A program made the position numbers and the translations under genes. A DNA stretch of 64,000 nt from positions 1 through 64,000 of the forward strand of contig CAJOND010000009.1 in assembly GCA_905236675.1 (NCBI GenBank), written 5' to 3'. The stretch's first letter is position 1. The number at the start of each line of letters is the position of its first letter. Under the pieces are notes generated by a model that was not told the DNA's origin, did no database searches, and was given only the letters and a program-made list of their open reading frames with translations. Origin of the DNA: Candidatus Rifleibacteriota bacterium. Lineage in GTDB: Bacteria > Muiribacteriota > Ozemobacteria > Ozemobacterales > Ozemobacteraceae. Shown here in pieces: positions 7,337 to 16,248 of this stretch.

Positions 7337-8221
7337 TTATTTTTCAATATCTTTTAAATAACCATGAATAGATATTGAAACACGAATATTATCATCTACT
7401 TGGGGAATAGCTGAATCTTCAAAACTTCTTGAAGTTGCATAAACATCTAGTGGAATATCTTCTCCATCGGGAGTATAACCAATAACAACAGTAAGTTTCC
7501 AAACTTTTTCACCATTTATTTCTTTATCTAGTAATTTTATTTCTTTTACTATTGTTTCGGCAGTATATTCTTCTGATGGTAAATCATAATCAGGAGTTAA
7601 TGAAATCATATCGTCATTATCAATTTTTTCAATATTCTTTGCTAACCCCATAATTGAAAATACAAAAGTATCGTCTGGATTATATAAAGATTGATTATCA
7701 ATAAAATGCATATCATAAAAGGTTAATAACAGATTTTCTTCTTCATCTATAAAAGCTTCTATTTGCCCTTCTTTAGAATCTTTTTCGTTATCATCAAAGA
7801 ATAAGCTTTTTATTTTGCATTTATATTCTCGCCCCTCGCTAAAGAAAGGGAAAACGGCATAAATCATATCTTTTTCTGATGATTCATCTTTTGTTGTAAT
7901 AATAGAAAGTCCTGCATAATCATTAGGATAAACCATTATTTTATCAGTTTTATTATCAATTAGATTATGTTTTGAAGCATAAGAACCAGCTGATTTTGAT
8001 TTTGAAAGTATTTTTGTAATTGATTTATATAATTCTTTTTCTACCTCATCCATCTCGTCAGGAGCAACTAAAATCACTTTATCTAGATTGTCAGAAAATT
8101 CTTCTCCATAAAACATTGTTATTTCTGATTCATGACTATCACGATAATGTTCCTGATTTTCAAACTCATTGGTTTCTTCATTAAAAATTATATATTTTTT
8201 AAAGCTGTCATTCCCTTGCAT
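7337..8221 (-). CDS. Hypothetical acidic protein
   Basis: A 294-residue protein I do not recognise. No signal peptide or membrane helix is apparent. It is acidic and rich in Asp, Glu and Lys, with predicted alternating strands, for example KIMVYPNDYAGLSIITT, MIYAVFPFFSEG and VWKLTVVIGYTPDG. It sits 15 bp upstream of the DUF1254/DUF1214 lipoprotein on the same strand, so the two may be co-transcribed. Function unknown. Confidence 0.75.
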   Translation of the reverse strand: MQGNDSFKKYIIFNEETNEFENQEHYRDSHESEITMFYGEEFSDNLDKVILVAPDEMDEVEKELYKSITKILSKSKSAGSYASKHNLIDNKTDKIMVYPNDYAGLSIITTKDESSEKDMIYAVFPFFSEGREYKCKIKSLFFDDNEKDSKEGQIEAFIDEEENLLLTFYDMHFIDNQSLYNPDDTFVFSIMGLAKNIEKIDNDDMISLTPDYDLPSEEYTAETIVKEIKLLDKEINGEKVWKLTVVIGYTPDGEDIPLDVYATSRSFEDSAIPQVDDNIRVSISIHGYLKDIEK

Positions 8222-8280
8222 TTAAAGTCCCCCAATAATTTTAAAAAGAATTATATCAGAAAAAAATAAGATGTACAATA

Positions 8281-8313
8281 AAAAAACTGTTACTTCGAAA
8301 AGTAACAGTTTTT
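8281..8313 (-). terminator. Intrinsic terminator downstream of tRNA-Pro
   Basis: Hairpin with arms AAAAACTGTTACTT and AAGTAACAGTTTTT. It lies directly after the 3' end of the tRNA on the minus strand and ends in a T run. Confidence 0.85.
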
Positions 8314-8317
8314 AGTA

Positions 8318-8390
8318 TCGGGGCGACTGGACTCGAACCAGCGACCACTTGAACCCCATTCAAGTACGCTACCAACTGCGCTACGCCCCG
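8318..8390 (-). tRNA. tRNA-Pro (anticodon GGG)
   Basis: A 73-nt cloverleaf on the minus strand. The acceptor stem is CGGGGCG paired with CGCCCCG with discriminator A. The anticodon arm is CTTGA / TCAAG with loop ATGGGGT (anticodon GGG). The T arm has loop TTCGAGT. The 3' CCA is not encoded, so it must be added by a nucleotidyltransferase. A terminator follows immediately. Confidence 0.95.
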
Positions 8391-8473
8391 TAAGCTAGAA
8401 AAATATTAATTCATCGCTTTGTGTTTTGTATACTATCACCTATATTTAAATTAATCAAGCTTTTTTTGAATTA

Positions 8474-8508
8474 AGATTGAAGATTGAAGATTGAAGTTGG
8501 AAGATTGA
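8474..8508. repeat. 7-nt tandem repeat array (AGATTGA type)
   Basis: Five consecutive heptamers: AGATTGA three times, AGTTGGA once, AGATTGA once. It runs directly into the palindrome GCCAAGC-GTA-GCTTGGC. Confidence 0.85.
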
Positions 8509-8608
8509 AGCCAAGCGTAGCTTGGCAAGGGAGTAGGACATAGGGAGTAGGGAAAAGCGCATAGAGTTCAGTATAATATAAACTATACTTACTAATACTA
8601 TACATACA

Positions 8609-8640
8609 TTCTCAATTCTCAATTCTCACCTCACCCACCA
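8609..8640. repeat. 7-nt tandem repeat array (TTCTCAA type)
   Basis: TTCTCAA twice, then TTCTCAC, fading into a Cys/Ala-codon-like CACC-rich stretch with the same period. Confidence 0.65.
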
Positions 8641-8666
8641 CCAATTGGGGAGCTTCTTGTATAAGA

Positions 8667-8691
8667 AAACCACACGATAGTCGCGTGGTTC
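8667..8691 (-). terminator. Intrinsic terminator of the GNAT gene
   Basis: On the minus strand the stem AACCACGCG / CGTGTGGTT (one mismatch, 5-nt loop) is followed by a T-rich stretch, about 110 bp after the stop of the acetyltransferase. Confidence 0.55.
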
Positions 8692-8754
8692 TTTATTTGA
8701 CTAGCAATGAAGGTTATGCCACAAACTATCATTTGCTAAAACAATCCTCTTATC

Positions 8755-8800
8755 TCTCATCTCTCAGCTCTCATCTCTCAGCTTTCAATTTTCAATTTTC
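8755..8800. repeat. 7-nt tandem repeat array (TCTCATC / TCTCAGC type)
   Basis: Alternating TCTCATC and TCTCAGC (two of each) followed by two TTTCAAT units. The array ends exactly at the stop codon of the acetyltransferase gene. Confidence 0.85.
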
Positions 8801-9457
8801 TTAAGCTCCCAAGTAATTCTTCTTTATCCAAGAGTCGGCAAGGGAGTCATATTCCTCATCTAATAATGAGTAAACATTTGCATCCTGCCATTCTCTATTT
8901 ATAAAAAGACATTGGCGACTTGTTCCTTCTTTTTTAAACCCAAGTGCCAAAGATGGTTTATTTGTTTTGGTAATTTTAAGCCATATTCTATGCAGGTTTA
9001 TTTCTTCATAAGCAAAAGAAACTAACGTTGCTAATGCTTCTGTAGCATAACCTTTGTTTGTTTCTAATTCTTCTATCCAATAAGAAACTCCTGCTGAACG
9101 TTGTATACCAAAATCTACAGAATGAAGAGCTATTCGTCCAATCATTTTATCATCTTCTATTCTAAATATACCCAAATCCAGTCTTAGACCTTTTTTGGCA
9201 AGCAATCTATCTTCTATAATAAGATCTGTAACGCAGTTTAAAGTAATTGCTTCAGGTTGCGGCTGAATCCATTTTTCTAGATAATCCCTGTTATTAAGCA
9301 TTAATTCTCTTAATTCTGGAGCATCAATTTTTCGGCATCTTCTTAAATAAATTCTAGAAGCATAAAGTTCTCTTTCCAAAGGCATTACGCCTGAAAATAC
9401 CTCTGGAGGTCTTTGAAGAACCTGTAATAGATATTCAGAATATGATGACTTAGGCAT
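8801..9457 (-). CDS. GNAT N-acetyltransferase, RimJ/RimL type
   Basis: 218 residues with the RimJ/RimL acetyltransferase layout. An extended N-terminus carries two short strands, SRIYLRRCRKIDAPELREL opens the domain, GVSYWIEELETNKGYATEAL holds the acetyl-CoA pyrophosphate-binding loop (NKGYAT in place of the usual RGxGxGxA-type motif), and HRIWLKITKTNKPS is the strand 5 region. After NKPS the usual xxxxEKLGF is shortened to LALGF, suggesting a small in-frame deletion near the acceptor site. Members acetylate N-termini of ribosomal proteins or small molecules; the substrate here is unknown. Confidence 0.85.
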   Translation of the reverse strand: MPKSSYSEYLLQVLQRPPEVFSGVMPLERELYASRIYLRRCRKIDAPELRELMLNNRDYLEKWIQPQPEAITLNCVTDLIIEDRLLAKKGLRLDLGIFRIEDDKMIGRIALHSVDFGIQRSAGVSYWIEELETNKGYATEALATLVSFAYEEINLHRIWLKITKTNKPSLALGFKKEGTSRQCLFINREWQDANVYSLLDEEYDSLADSWIKKNYLGA

Positions 9458-9504
9458 TTTTCACTCCTTAATAAGACAATAAACTTTATTCAATAGGTTT
9501 AGAA

Positions 9505-10251
9505 TTATGGAACGAAATATCTTGCGTTATTATTAAATATTATAAAACCAGAAACAGAAAGTTCAGGAACCATTTGATAAGATTGAGTTAAATTTAAACC
9601 GATTTTATCAGGATTTAATAATTCAAAGAGCTTTTTCTGGTCAGATAGTTCTGGGCAAGAAGGATAACCGAAAGAGTAACGACAGCCATTTGGCTTTTTG
9701 CTTGAGACACTTTCAGGGAACAATTCGTCGCTAATTATTCTATGTACACAAACTGCTCCACAGTCAGCCATCTCTGCCCCTAATCCATGTAATAAATGAT
9801 AATCGTAATAAGAATTTTCTTCAAATAATTTCTTTTCACGTTCAATTATTTTATTTCCAATTGTTACTGCAAAAAAAGCTATTTTGTCTATTTCATCATG
9901 AGAAATAAAATCTGAAATACAAAGATGAGGCTCTTTTTCTTGTCTAGGAAAGTTAAAAATAACAGATTTTTCTAATCCTCTTTTATCGTCTTCATAAACA
10001 ATTATATCATTTTCTTTAGCAATACATGGGAATATGCCAAATATTGCTTTACATTCTATTAATCTTAATTTTTTCTCTTGATTTATCAATTTTTCTAATT
10101 CTGGTTTAGCTTTGTTCTCTATTATCGCTCTGTGCTCATCTTCTGAGAGATTACCCTTTGAAAATCCCCACCTGGCTTCAAACAAAACTTTGGGCGAAAG
10201 AGTATTAAAAAGTTCATCGGTTGGAATATCTATTACGTTAATCATACACAC
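9505..10251 (-). CDS. Stand-alone methionine synthase reactivation domain
   Basis: 248 residues matching the AdoMet-binding activation domain that normally forms the C-terminus of cobalamin-dependent MetH. The key signature is RYSFGYPSCPELSDQ, then LTQSYQMVPELSVSGF and a final aromatic-rich ARYFVP. In MetH this domain binds S-adenosylmethionine and reductively methylates oxidised cob(II)alamin. The separate metH at 36365-38908 lacks this domain, so the two products should work together. It is followed after about 50 bp by the cyclase pair's last gene region on the same strand, with no clear functional link. Confidence 0.9.
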   Translation of the reverse strand: MCMINVIDIPTDELFNTLSPKVLFEARWGFSKGNLSEDEHRAIIENKAKPELEKLINQEKKLRLIECKAIFGIFPCIAKENDIIVYEDDKRGLEKSVIFNFPRQEKEPHLCISDFISHDEIDKIAFFAVTIGNKIIEREKKLFEENSYYDYHLLHGLGAEMADCGAVCVHRIISDELFPESVSSKKPNGCRYSFGYPSCPELSDQKKLFELLNPDKIGLNLTQSYQMVPELSVSGFIIFNNNARYFVP

Positions 10252-10290
10252 TTCAACTTTCCTGTTTATTTAACTTTCCATTCAACGATA

Positions 10291-10304
10291 TTTCAGTTTT
10301 CAGT
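10291..10304. repeat. Short heptamer repeat (TTTCAGT twice)
   Basis: Two TTTCAGT units immediately next to the stop codon of the cyclase gene at 10305, matching the sequence used in other arrays in this window. Confidence 0.5.
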
Positions 10305-13262
10305 TTACATTTCTCCATTGTTCCTGACTCCTAGGAGTTCATAAATATTATACCTTCTAGCTTTTCCTTTTATAGAAACCCTTCTTAAAAATTTAACTCT
10401 TGCTTTGCCTTTCATAAGTCCTATTGTAGTTCCAGAAATTATTATGCCTGTTTCTGTGGTTCCGTTTTTTGATTCTGTCTTGAATCTTGAAGCTGAATTA
10501 ACAGGGTTGCCAATGACAGTAAAGTCTAGTTTGCCTGAATAAGAACCAATTCTACCAGAAATTACACGACCAGAAGCAATACCTGTATACAGTTTTGGTA
10601 AGCCAACTTTCTTTGCTTTCTCAACAAATTCTAAAGAAGCTTGTGCAGCTCTTAAACCATGGGATTCTAATTTAGGATTATCTCTAAATACCAGCATAAT
10701 AGTATCACCAATAATCTTATCTATGCTACCACCATATCTTTTTGTTGCCTCTTCAGCAATAGACATAAATTTGCTTAATAATTTGATAGAATCTTGAGGA
10801 GTAATAGACAAACTAATCTTATCATAATCTTTAATAGCAGAAAAAACTATAGTAGCATCTATATATTCTCCACCAGGCAATAATTTAACATTATCAGATT
10901 CTTCTAAGTCGGAAAAAGCATCTTCTGAAACATATGATTTTAATATATTTCTTTCTTGTAATCCTGTTACTAATTGCTTAAAACTATTATTAAGCTCTTC
11001 AAATTCATCACCGCTTTTTATCTCAGTTTCCCATTTATCACTGCCTCGTGCTATAGCACTGGCGTTTGAAGCTAAGAGCATTACTGGTTCCACGAACATA
11101 ACATCCAAAAGTCTATTTGAGAAATAAAGAATTAATGATAGATAAACAATTATATAAAGCAAAATCTTAATAGCAAATTCTAAATCATTATCTGTTTTTA
11201 ATTGAGTTATTGTTGCAACCCCTAAATGATGAACATACTGATTCCTTTTTTTTATTATCAACCTGTTATCTATTTTTAATATTTCTGATTGTGGAGATTT
11301 CAAGCATATATCTCTATCTTTTTCTAAAATATTTCCACTACCCTCCCATATCTTTGCGCTTCCACTTCGTTCAACAGGAAGAAAAGCGTAGTTTATCTCA
11401 TAATTATCTTTTATCTCTTTAAATCCTTTACTCTTCAAATTACACTTAGAGAAAAAGAAAGATAAAATTGGTCTGGGCTCAAATTTTAATACATATATTC
11501 CTATGACAGCAGATATGTCTTGTTTTTTAACTATTAAGTGCCTAATAACATACCAAGTTTGAGTAATAAACTGATCTAAGGGCAACAATCTACCATCATT
11601 AACAAGAGCTTCATTTATATTTGTTGCTGAAAGTAGATGACCTCCAATTTCTATAATATCTTGTCTAAATCGTTCTTTATCTTTTTTGTTTTCAAACCCC
11701 TCTGTACTATTTGCAAGTCTTGCTATTATTTCAGGAATCATAACTAAAACATTATCATTTTCATTAACAAGCTCTTTAGATTTTCTATCACCATATTGTT
11801 TGGAAATTATATTGTTTTCAAACATATCCTTTAAGATAGATGGAAATAAGTTTAAGTTTAAGTTTAAGTCTGAATCTAAGTCTAAGTATAAGTATACAAA
11901 CTGGGAACTTAAAGGAATCTTTGTAGAAATAAAATCAAAATACTCAGATAAATCAGACGGTTTTAAAGTATCACTTGTGACTTTTTTGGATATTTCATCA
12001 GTATAATAATTTATATCTGATTCTATCTTATTTAAGTATTGATTTAATTCTTGTGTTACCAATTGAAGTTCTATTTCTGCATGTTGTTGAACCAAAGTTT
12101 TTCTTATAAATCTATTAAAATTTTCTATAGTATATATTCCAATAGAAAATATAGTAAAAGGGAATAATGCTGAAATTAAGGTCAAAAACATAATTTTATT
12201 CTTAAAACTAAAGTTTTCTTTAAAACCAAATAAACTTACATATAAAAAATAAACTCCAGAAGCTAAAATTAACATTAAAGCAGTAAAATTTATCTTTTTG
12301 GAAAATATAATTATATTAGTTTTATATTTTTCTAAAGGAACGCGATATATAATAAAAGGTAAAAGATTGCCATATCTTTTATCTAAATTAGCTTTACCAC
12401 TATGAATAACATGACGGGCAAATTTCATATTCGTTGGAGCAATTATATAAGTTCCACTAGAAGTTCTCTTTATTCCACTATAAAATGCTGTTGGATTCTC
12501 ATAAATTCTTTTAACATCCATATCTTTAAACATAATCTTTATTTCAGGAAAAATGACATGAGTTTGTTCCAGCATTTCACGGAATGAAAAATCACTTCCC
12601 TTCAAGACTAAGAAAACGCCAGAATGCTCCTTGCTAGGATTTTCAAAAAAAACAAATAAAAAGTATAGTTCTCCATCATAAAGAACAGAAAAATTCTTAG
12701 CTACCTCATCCTTGGAAATTGTTATAGAAGTAACTGTTTTAAAGTATTGTTGAAGAAAATTACCAAAAAGTTTCTGAACTTCATTAAATTCTTTTTTTTT
12801 AGCTTCATCTTTATCATTATAGAAGCTTGAATTTAGATACTTACTTATATAGTTTTTAATAAATACTACAGGAACACTTTTAATATTATTGCTCTTTGCA
12901 CATTTTATTCCATTAGCCTCTTTATCAAAAAACACACAAAAAAGACTTTCTCCACATAAATATTGGTCTATTTCTTTTTTTAATTCTTCTTCTGATTGAT
13001 TTACATTTATTTTTTTAATATCTTTTATTTTAGATTTCAAAAATGCTTCCGGCGCAATAGCATCATTAAATTTCTTAATATTCTCATAACAGGTAGATAC
13101 TAAATCTGTATCAGCATAGTATGCATATTCTTCTTTAAAGATTTCAAAAACGATAACTGTTAATATTGATGGAATAACAAATAGAAACAGCCAGACTGAC
13201 CATAGTCTGAGCTTTGGTATTTCTACTTTTTCATTTATTTGTTTTATTTTATTATCTGACAT
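10305..13262 (-). CDS. Class III adenylate cyclase receptor, C2-like subunit
   Basis: 985 residues: a membrane helix at about 20-43, an extracytoplasmic sensor region, a helical hairpin at about 325-380, a second extracytoplasmic region, a helix at about 700-725, HAMP, and a class III cyclase domain from about 790 to the end. In the catalytic domain the first metal-binding Asp is Ala (VFSAIKDYD, residue 809, where FSDIRGF is usual). The second Asp (IGDTIM, 853), the purine-contacting Lys (849) and Thr (915), and the transition-state Asn (922) and Arg (926) in GNPVNSASRF are present. On its own it should be inactive as a homodimer. It overlaps the upstream cyclase gene by 11 bases, which supports co-translation as a heterodimer. 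Confidence 0.88.
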   Translation of the reverse strand: MSDNKIKQINEKVEIPKLRLWSVWLFLFVIPSILTVIVFEIFKEEYAYYADTDLVSTCYENIKKFNDAIAPEAFLKSKIKDIKKINVNQSEEELKKEIDQYLCGESLFCVFFDKEANGIKCAKSNNIKSVPVVFIKNYISKYLNSSFYNDKDEAKKKEFNEVQKLFGNFLQQYFKTVTSITISKDEVAKNFSVLYDGELYFLFVFFENPSKEHSGVFLVLKGSDFSFREMLEQTHVIFPEIKIMFKDMDVKRIYENPTAFYSGIKRTSSGTYIIAPTNMKFARHVIHSGKANLDKRYGNLLPFIIYRVPLEKYKTNIIIFSKKINFTALMLILASGVYFLYVSLFGFKENFSFKNKIMFLTLISALFPFTIFSIGIYTIENFNRFIRKTLVQQHAEIELQLVTQELNQYLNKIESDINYYTDEISKKVTSDTLKPSDLSEYFDFISTKIPLSSQFVYLYLDLDSDLNLNLNLFPSILKDMFENNIISKQYGDRKSKELVNENDNVLVMIPEIIARLANSTEGFENKKDKERFRQDIIEIGGHLLSATNINEALVNDGRLLPLDQFITQTWYVIRHLIVKKQDISAVIGIYVLKFEPRPILSFFFSKCNLKSKGFKEIKDNYEINYAFLPVERSGSAKIWEGSGNILEKDRDICLKSPQSEILKIDNRLIIKKRNQYVHHLGVATITQLKTDNDLEFAIKILLYIIVYLSLILYFSNRLLDVMFVEPVMLLASNASAIARGSDKWETEIKSGDEFEELNNSFKQLVTGLQERNILKSYVSEDAFSDLEESDNVKLLPGGEYIDATIVFSAIKDYDKISLSITPQDSIKLLSKFMSIAEEATKRYGGSIDKIIGDTIMLVFRDNPKLESHGLRAAQASLEFVEKAKKVGLPKLYTGIASGRVISGRIGSYSGKLDFTVIGNPVNSASRFKTESKNGTTETGIIISGTTIGLMKGKARVKFLRRVSIKGKARRYNIYELLGVRNNGEM

Positions 13263-16233
13263 CTATCAATTCTACCGAATCTTCGTCAAAATCTGTAAAT
13301 ATAATTTGTTGTGATTGGTGGCAAGCATCATCGAGACTGAGAGGGTCTTTTATTAAAGATAAAGAAGCTTTACTTAACAGTATCTTGCTTTGTGTTTGTT
13401 TCGTTTTAGCTTCTAACTCTGCAGCTCTGGCAATAACATCACCGTTAACAGAAAAATCTTTTCTGCCTTTTTCAGTTCCTATCGTCCCTGTAATAGCATA
13501 ATCTGTATCTATACCTATTCCATTCTGGATAGTAAACAAACCAGATTCTTCTCTTTCTTTATTATATTCTTCCAAAGCTTTTCGCATTTGCAATGCAGCC
13601 TTAGCAGCTCTAAAAACCGGATTATCATTATCGGGCTCATCATAAAATACAGCTTGAATTGCATCGCCTATATATTTGTCAATAATTCCTCCATTTGAAG
13701 AAATAGCTTGCTGCATTTTTGTAAAGTAACCGTTAAGCATATCTACTATAGCTGAAGGTTCATGCATTTCACTGATACCAGTAAAATTTCTAATATCAGA
13801 AGAAAGTATGGTAACTTTTTCCATCTTACCATTGCCGGCTTCTTGAATCTTATTTTCACTGACTGATTCTACCAATTTATCTGAGACATATCGTTTAATC
13901 TGTTCTTTTTGCTTAATAGCAACCGACATTTCGTTAAATGCCATCGTTATATTATTAAATTCGTCTTTTGAGAATGAATTTATGGTCACTCCAAAATTAT
14001 TATTATTTAATTCATTAATTGCCTTTTCATAAATATCTACAGGTTTATTAATAAAAGCAGATATAAACTCTGTTAATAGTATTAAAAGCAGGAGAGTATA
14101 GCCAAATAAAACAGGGAAAATCATTTTATAATTAAACGATAAAAAAGAGTTATGATAACTTTGAGCTACTGCTGCTACAGAAAAAGGATCATGATCGAAA
14201 ATGATACTTTCTTTTAAAATACTTCCGTCATTATTTATTATTTTTATCTTGGAACTATCACCTGAATTAATTGATTCATTCAAAAAAGGTTCTATTTCAT
14301 CATTTGTCAAATTGATTCTTGGATATTTCGTTCGTTTATTTTCATCGTGACAATTAATCATTACCCCTATAGATAAATCCGCATATTTTATTATAGGTCT
14401 AAACCAAAATGTATTAGTTTTATCTGAAAAATCATTAAAAAAATCAAAAGATTCACGTGGATTATCTCTAAGTTTACTTCTTATAAAATAACCTTTGTTA
14501 AATTTATCTTTTGCGTAATAATATGTACCTGTTTCTGTTGAAGTTAATGCCAATAAAGCTCTATCATGTATTGATTCCTGTGCAACTATCTGTTCTTCAA
14601 CTTTTGGATTAATATAATCTTCAAGAAAACCCAATGTAAGCAATTCTTTGCTATCTTTTTTTGTATTTTTACTTGTATTAAGATTGTTTACATATTTCGA
14701 CATAATAAATTTTTCAAATTTTAAATTTTTCTCTTCAATATGCTTTTCTGCTTTAATGTTTCCATAATTATCAAAACAATAAAAATCACCATTCATAGAA
14801 AGTACAAACATTTTGCTGTTCCAAATCCCAAACCATTTTTTTGATTCACTCTCAAGAATAATATTATTATAAAGATTTTCGTTTGAAAAATATGATTTAG
14901 AAATCCTTCGTTTCATTTCAAATACTGAAGATAATCGCCTAAAATGATTTTCTTTATTTATTAAAGAATAATTTTCTAATACATTATGCATTTTTTTAGA
15001 AACATTATAGTCTATCAGACTATCTAGATTTCTTGCTGTCAGATAAGTAAGTAAACCTATACCAATAATAGGTAAAAATACAATTAAACTTAATAAACAT
15101 ATTAATTTTCTTGTAATATGTAATTTTAATCTTGTGTGAATTTTTTTAACAATAATTATTGTAAGGAAATAAATAATAATAAAAATATTAGAAAAATATT
15201 TCATCAAAGAGTTTAGTTTTTTAAACTTTATTAAATCTTCAGGATAAAAAATACTAACTTTGAATTTTTTATTTAAAAGATCTGTTTGATCTATTTTATT
15301 CAATCTTTTATATGAATAAACTTGGCTTATTAGCGAAGTAGGAAGATTTAGATAATAATCAAAGCCTTGATTATTCTTTTCTTTTAATCCAGAACTATTC
15401 TCTTCTTTATCTACCAATTGTATTTTTACATCTAAATCATCTCTTTCTAATGCTTTATCGACAATCTTTTTGGGAACAATTTGACTTTGAGGGATTAATA
15501 AGCTATAGAACCCATGAATAGCTTTTGAGCTATATGTACCTTTTATAACCGTATACACCACTTGTTTTCGGAAATAATCTGTGTACATTGGTTTCAAACC
15601 ACGACCGTAATCAGAAAATCTACTGATATATTTATAACAAATATCTGTAAAATATTTGAAATTTAAGTCTTTTCTATTTTTAAAATCTTCAATTTTATCT
15701 AATACAATAATTTTTGGATTTGAACTAAAATTCTGAGAATATATTTTTTTAACTAATTTTAAATCAAAATAGTTTTTAGCTCGCAAGAAAACATTTCTCT
15801 CTTTTGTTGAAGTAAGTTCCTTATCTAACTCTTTTGAATAATAAGGGAAAACTTCATTTGCATTTTCTGTAAAAAGAGTTGCAACTATAGGCGTATATTT
15901 ATTTTTAGTTAATATTAAGAGCTTATCAAAGAGTTCCTTAGAATAAAGATTCTTTGTATATTTTTCATCTGGAACGCCTTTTATTATTTCTTTAGGAAAA
16001 TCAGGAAGTAACTGGGCATGAATCTCATCAAATTCAGATTGAAGATAATTATATGGATCCAGACCTTCTTGTAATTCACTTACTCTATCAAGTAACTTCT
16101 CTCTTAAATTTTCTTCTGTTCTGTTCTTGATTAGTTCATATTCTCTGTTTAAACTATAACTGAGAAAATACAGAGGTATTACAAAAACAAAAAAGCCGAC
16201 TATAAGTGTTATTAATCGGCTTTTTCGTTTCAT
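13252..16233 (-). CDS. Class III adenylate cyclase receptor, C1-like subunit
   Basis: 993 residues with the same four-helix, two-sensor-region, HAMP and cyclase layout as its downstream partner. Both metal-binding aspartates are present (SSDIRNFT, Asp 813; YIGDAI, Asp 857). The transition-state residues are not: the motif that should read G-D-x-V-N-x-A-A-R-L-E reads GDVIARAAELE, giving Ala at 935 and Glu at 939. This is the mirror image of the loss in the next gene, so this protein can supply metal ligands to a site completed by the partner. It lies 15 bp after tldE; a terminator-like hairpin covers its first codons. Confidence 0.88.
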   Translation of the reverse strand: MKRKSRLITLIVGFFVFVIPLYFLSYSLNREYELIKNRTEENLREKLLDRVSELQEGLDPYNYLQSEFDEIHAQLLPDFPKEIIKGVPDEKYTKNLYSKELFDKLLILTKNKYTPIVATLFTENANEVFPYYSKELDKELTSTKERNVFLRAKNYFDLKLVKKIYSQNFSSNPKIIVLDKIEDFKNRKDLNFKYFTDICYKYISRFSDYGRGLKPMYTDYFRKQVVYTVIKGTYSSKAIHGFYSLLIPQSQIVPKKIVDKALERDDLDVKIQLVDKEENSSGLKEKNNQGFDYYLNLPTSLISQVYSYKRLNKIDQTDLLNKKFKVSIFYPEDLIKFKKLNSLMKYFSNIFIIIYFLTIIIVKKIHTRLKLHITRKLICLLSLIVFLPIIGIGLLTYLTARNLDSLIDYNVSKKMHNVLENYSLINKENHFRRLSSVFEMKRRISKSYFSNENLYNNIILESESKKWFGIWNSKMFVLSMNGDFYCFDNYGNIKAEKHIEEKNLKFEKFIMSKYVNNLNTSKNTKKDSKELLTLGFLEDYINPKVEEQIVAQESIHDRALLALTSTETGTYYYAKDKFNKGYFIRSKLRDNPRESFDFFNDFSDKTNTFWFRPIIKYADLSIGVMINCHDENKRTKYPRINLTNDEIEPFLNESINSGDSSKIKIINNDGSILKESIIFDHDPFSVAAVAQSYHNSFLSFNYKMIFPVLFGYTLLLLILLTEFISAFINKPVDIYEKAINELNNNNFGVTINSFSKDEFNNITMAFNEMSVAIKQKEQIKRYVSDKLVESVSENKIQEAGNGKMEKVTILSSDIRNFTGISEMHEPSAIVDMLNGYFTKMQQAISSNGGIIDKYIGDAIQAVFYDEPDNDNPVFRAAKAALQMRKALEEYNKEREESGLFTIQNGIGIDTDYAITGTIGTEKGRKDFSVNGDVIARAAELEAKTKQTQSKILLSKASLSLIKDPLSLDDACHQSQQIIFTDFDEDSVELIDVR
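16190..16225 (-). promoter_or_regulatory. Terminator-like hairpin inside the first codons of the cyclase operon
   Basis: Arms AAAAAGCCGA and TCGGCTTTTT form a 10-bp stem with a 16-nt loop, followed on the minus strand by further T-rich sequence. It spans codons 4-15 of the cyclase gene at 16233. It may be the tldDE terminator embedded in the next gene, or an attenuator limiting readthrough into the cyclases. Confidence 0.55.
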
Positions 16234-16248
16234 AGTATTCTTAGAAAA

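Larger units (their letters stand above)
8391..8800. other. Repeat-rich intergenic region
   Basis: The gap between tRNA-Pro and the acetyltransferase holds three heptamer arrays, a short palindrome GCCAAGC-GTA-GCTTGGC (8509-8525) and a minus-strand terminator hairpin. No protein-coding gene is supported. Confidence 0.65.
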
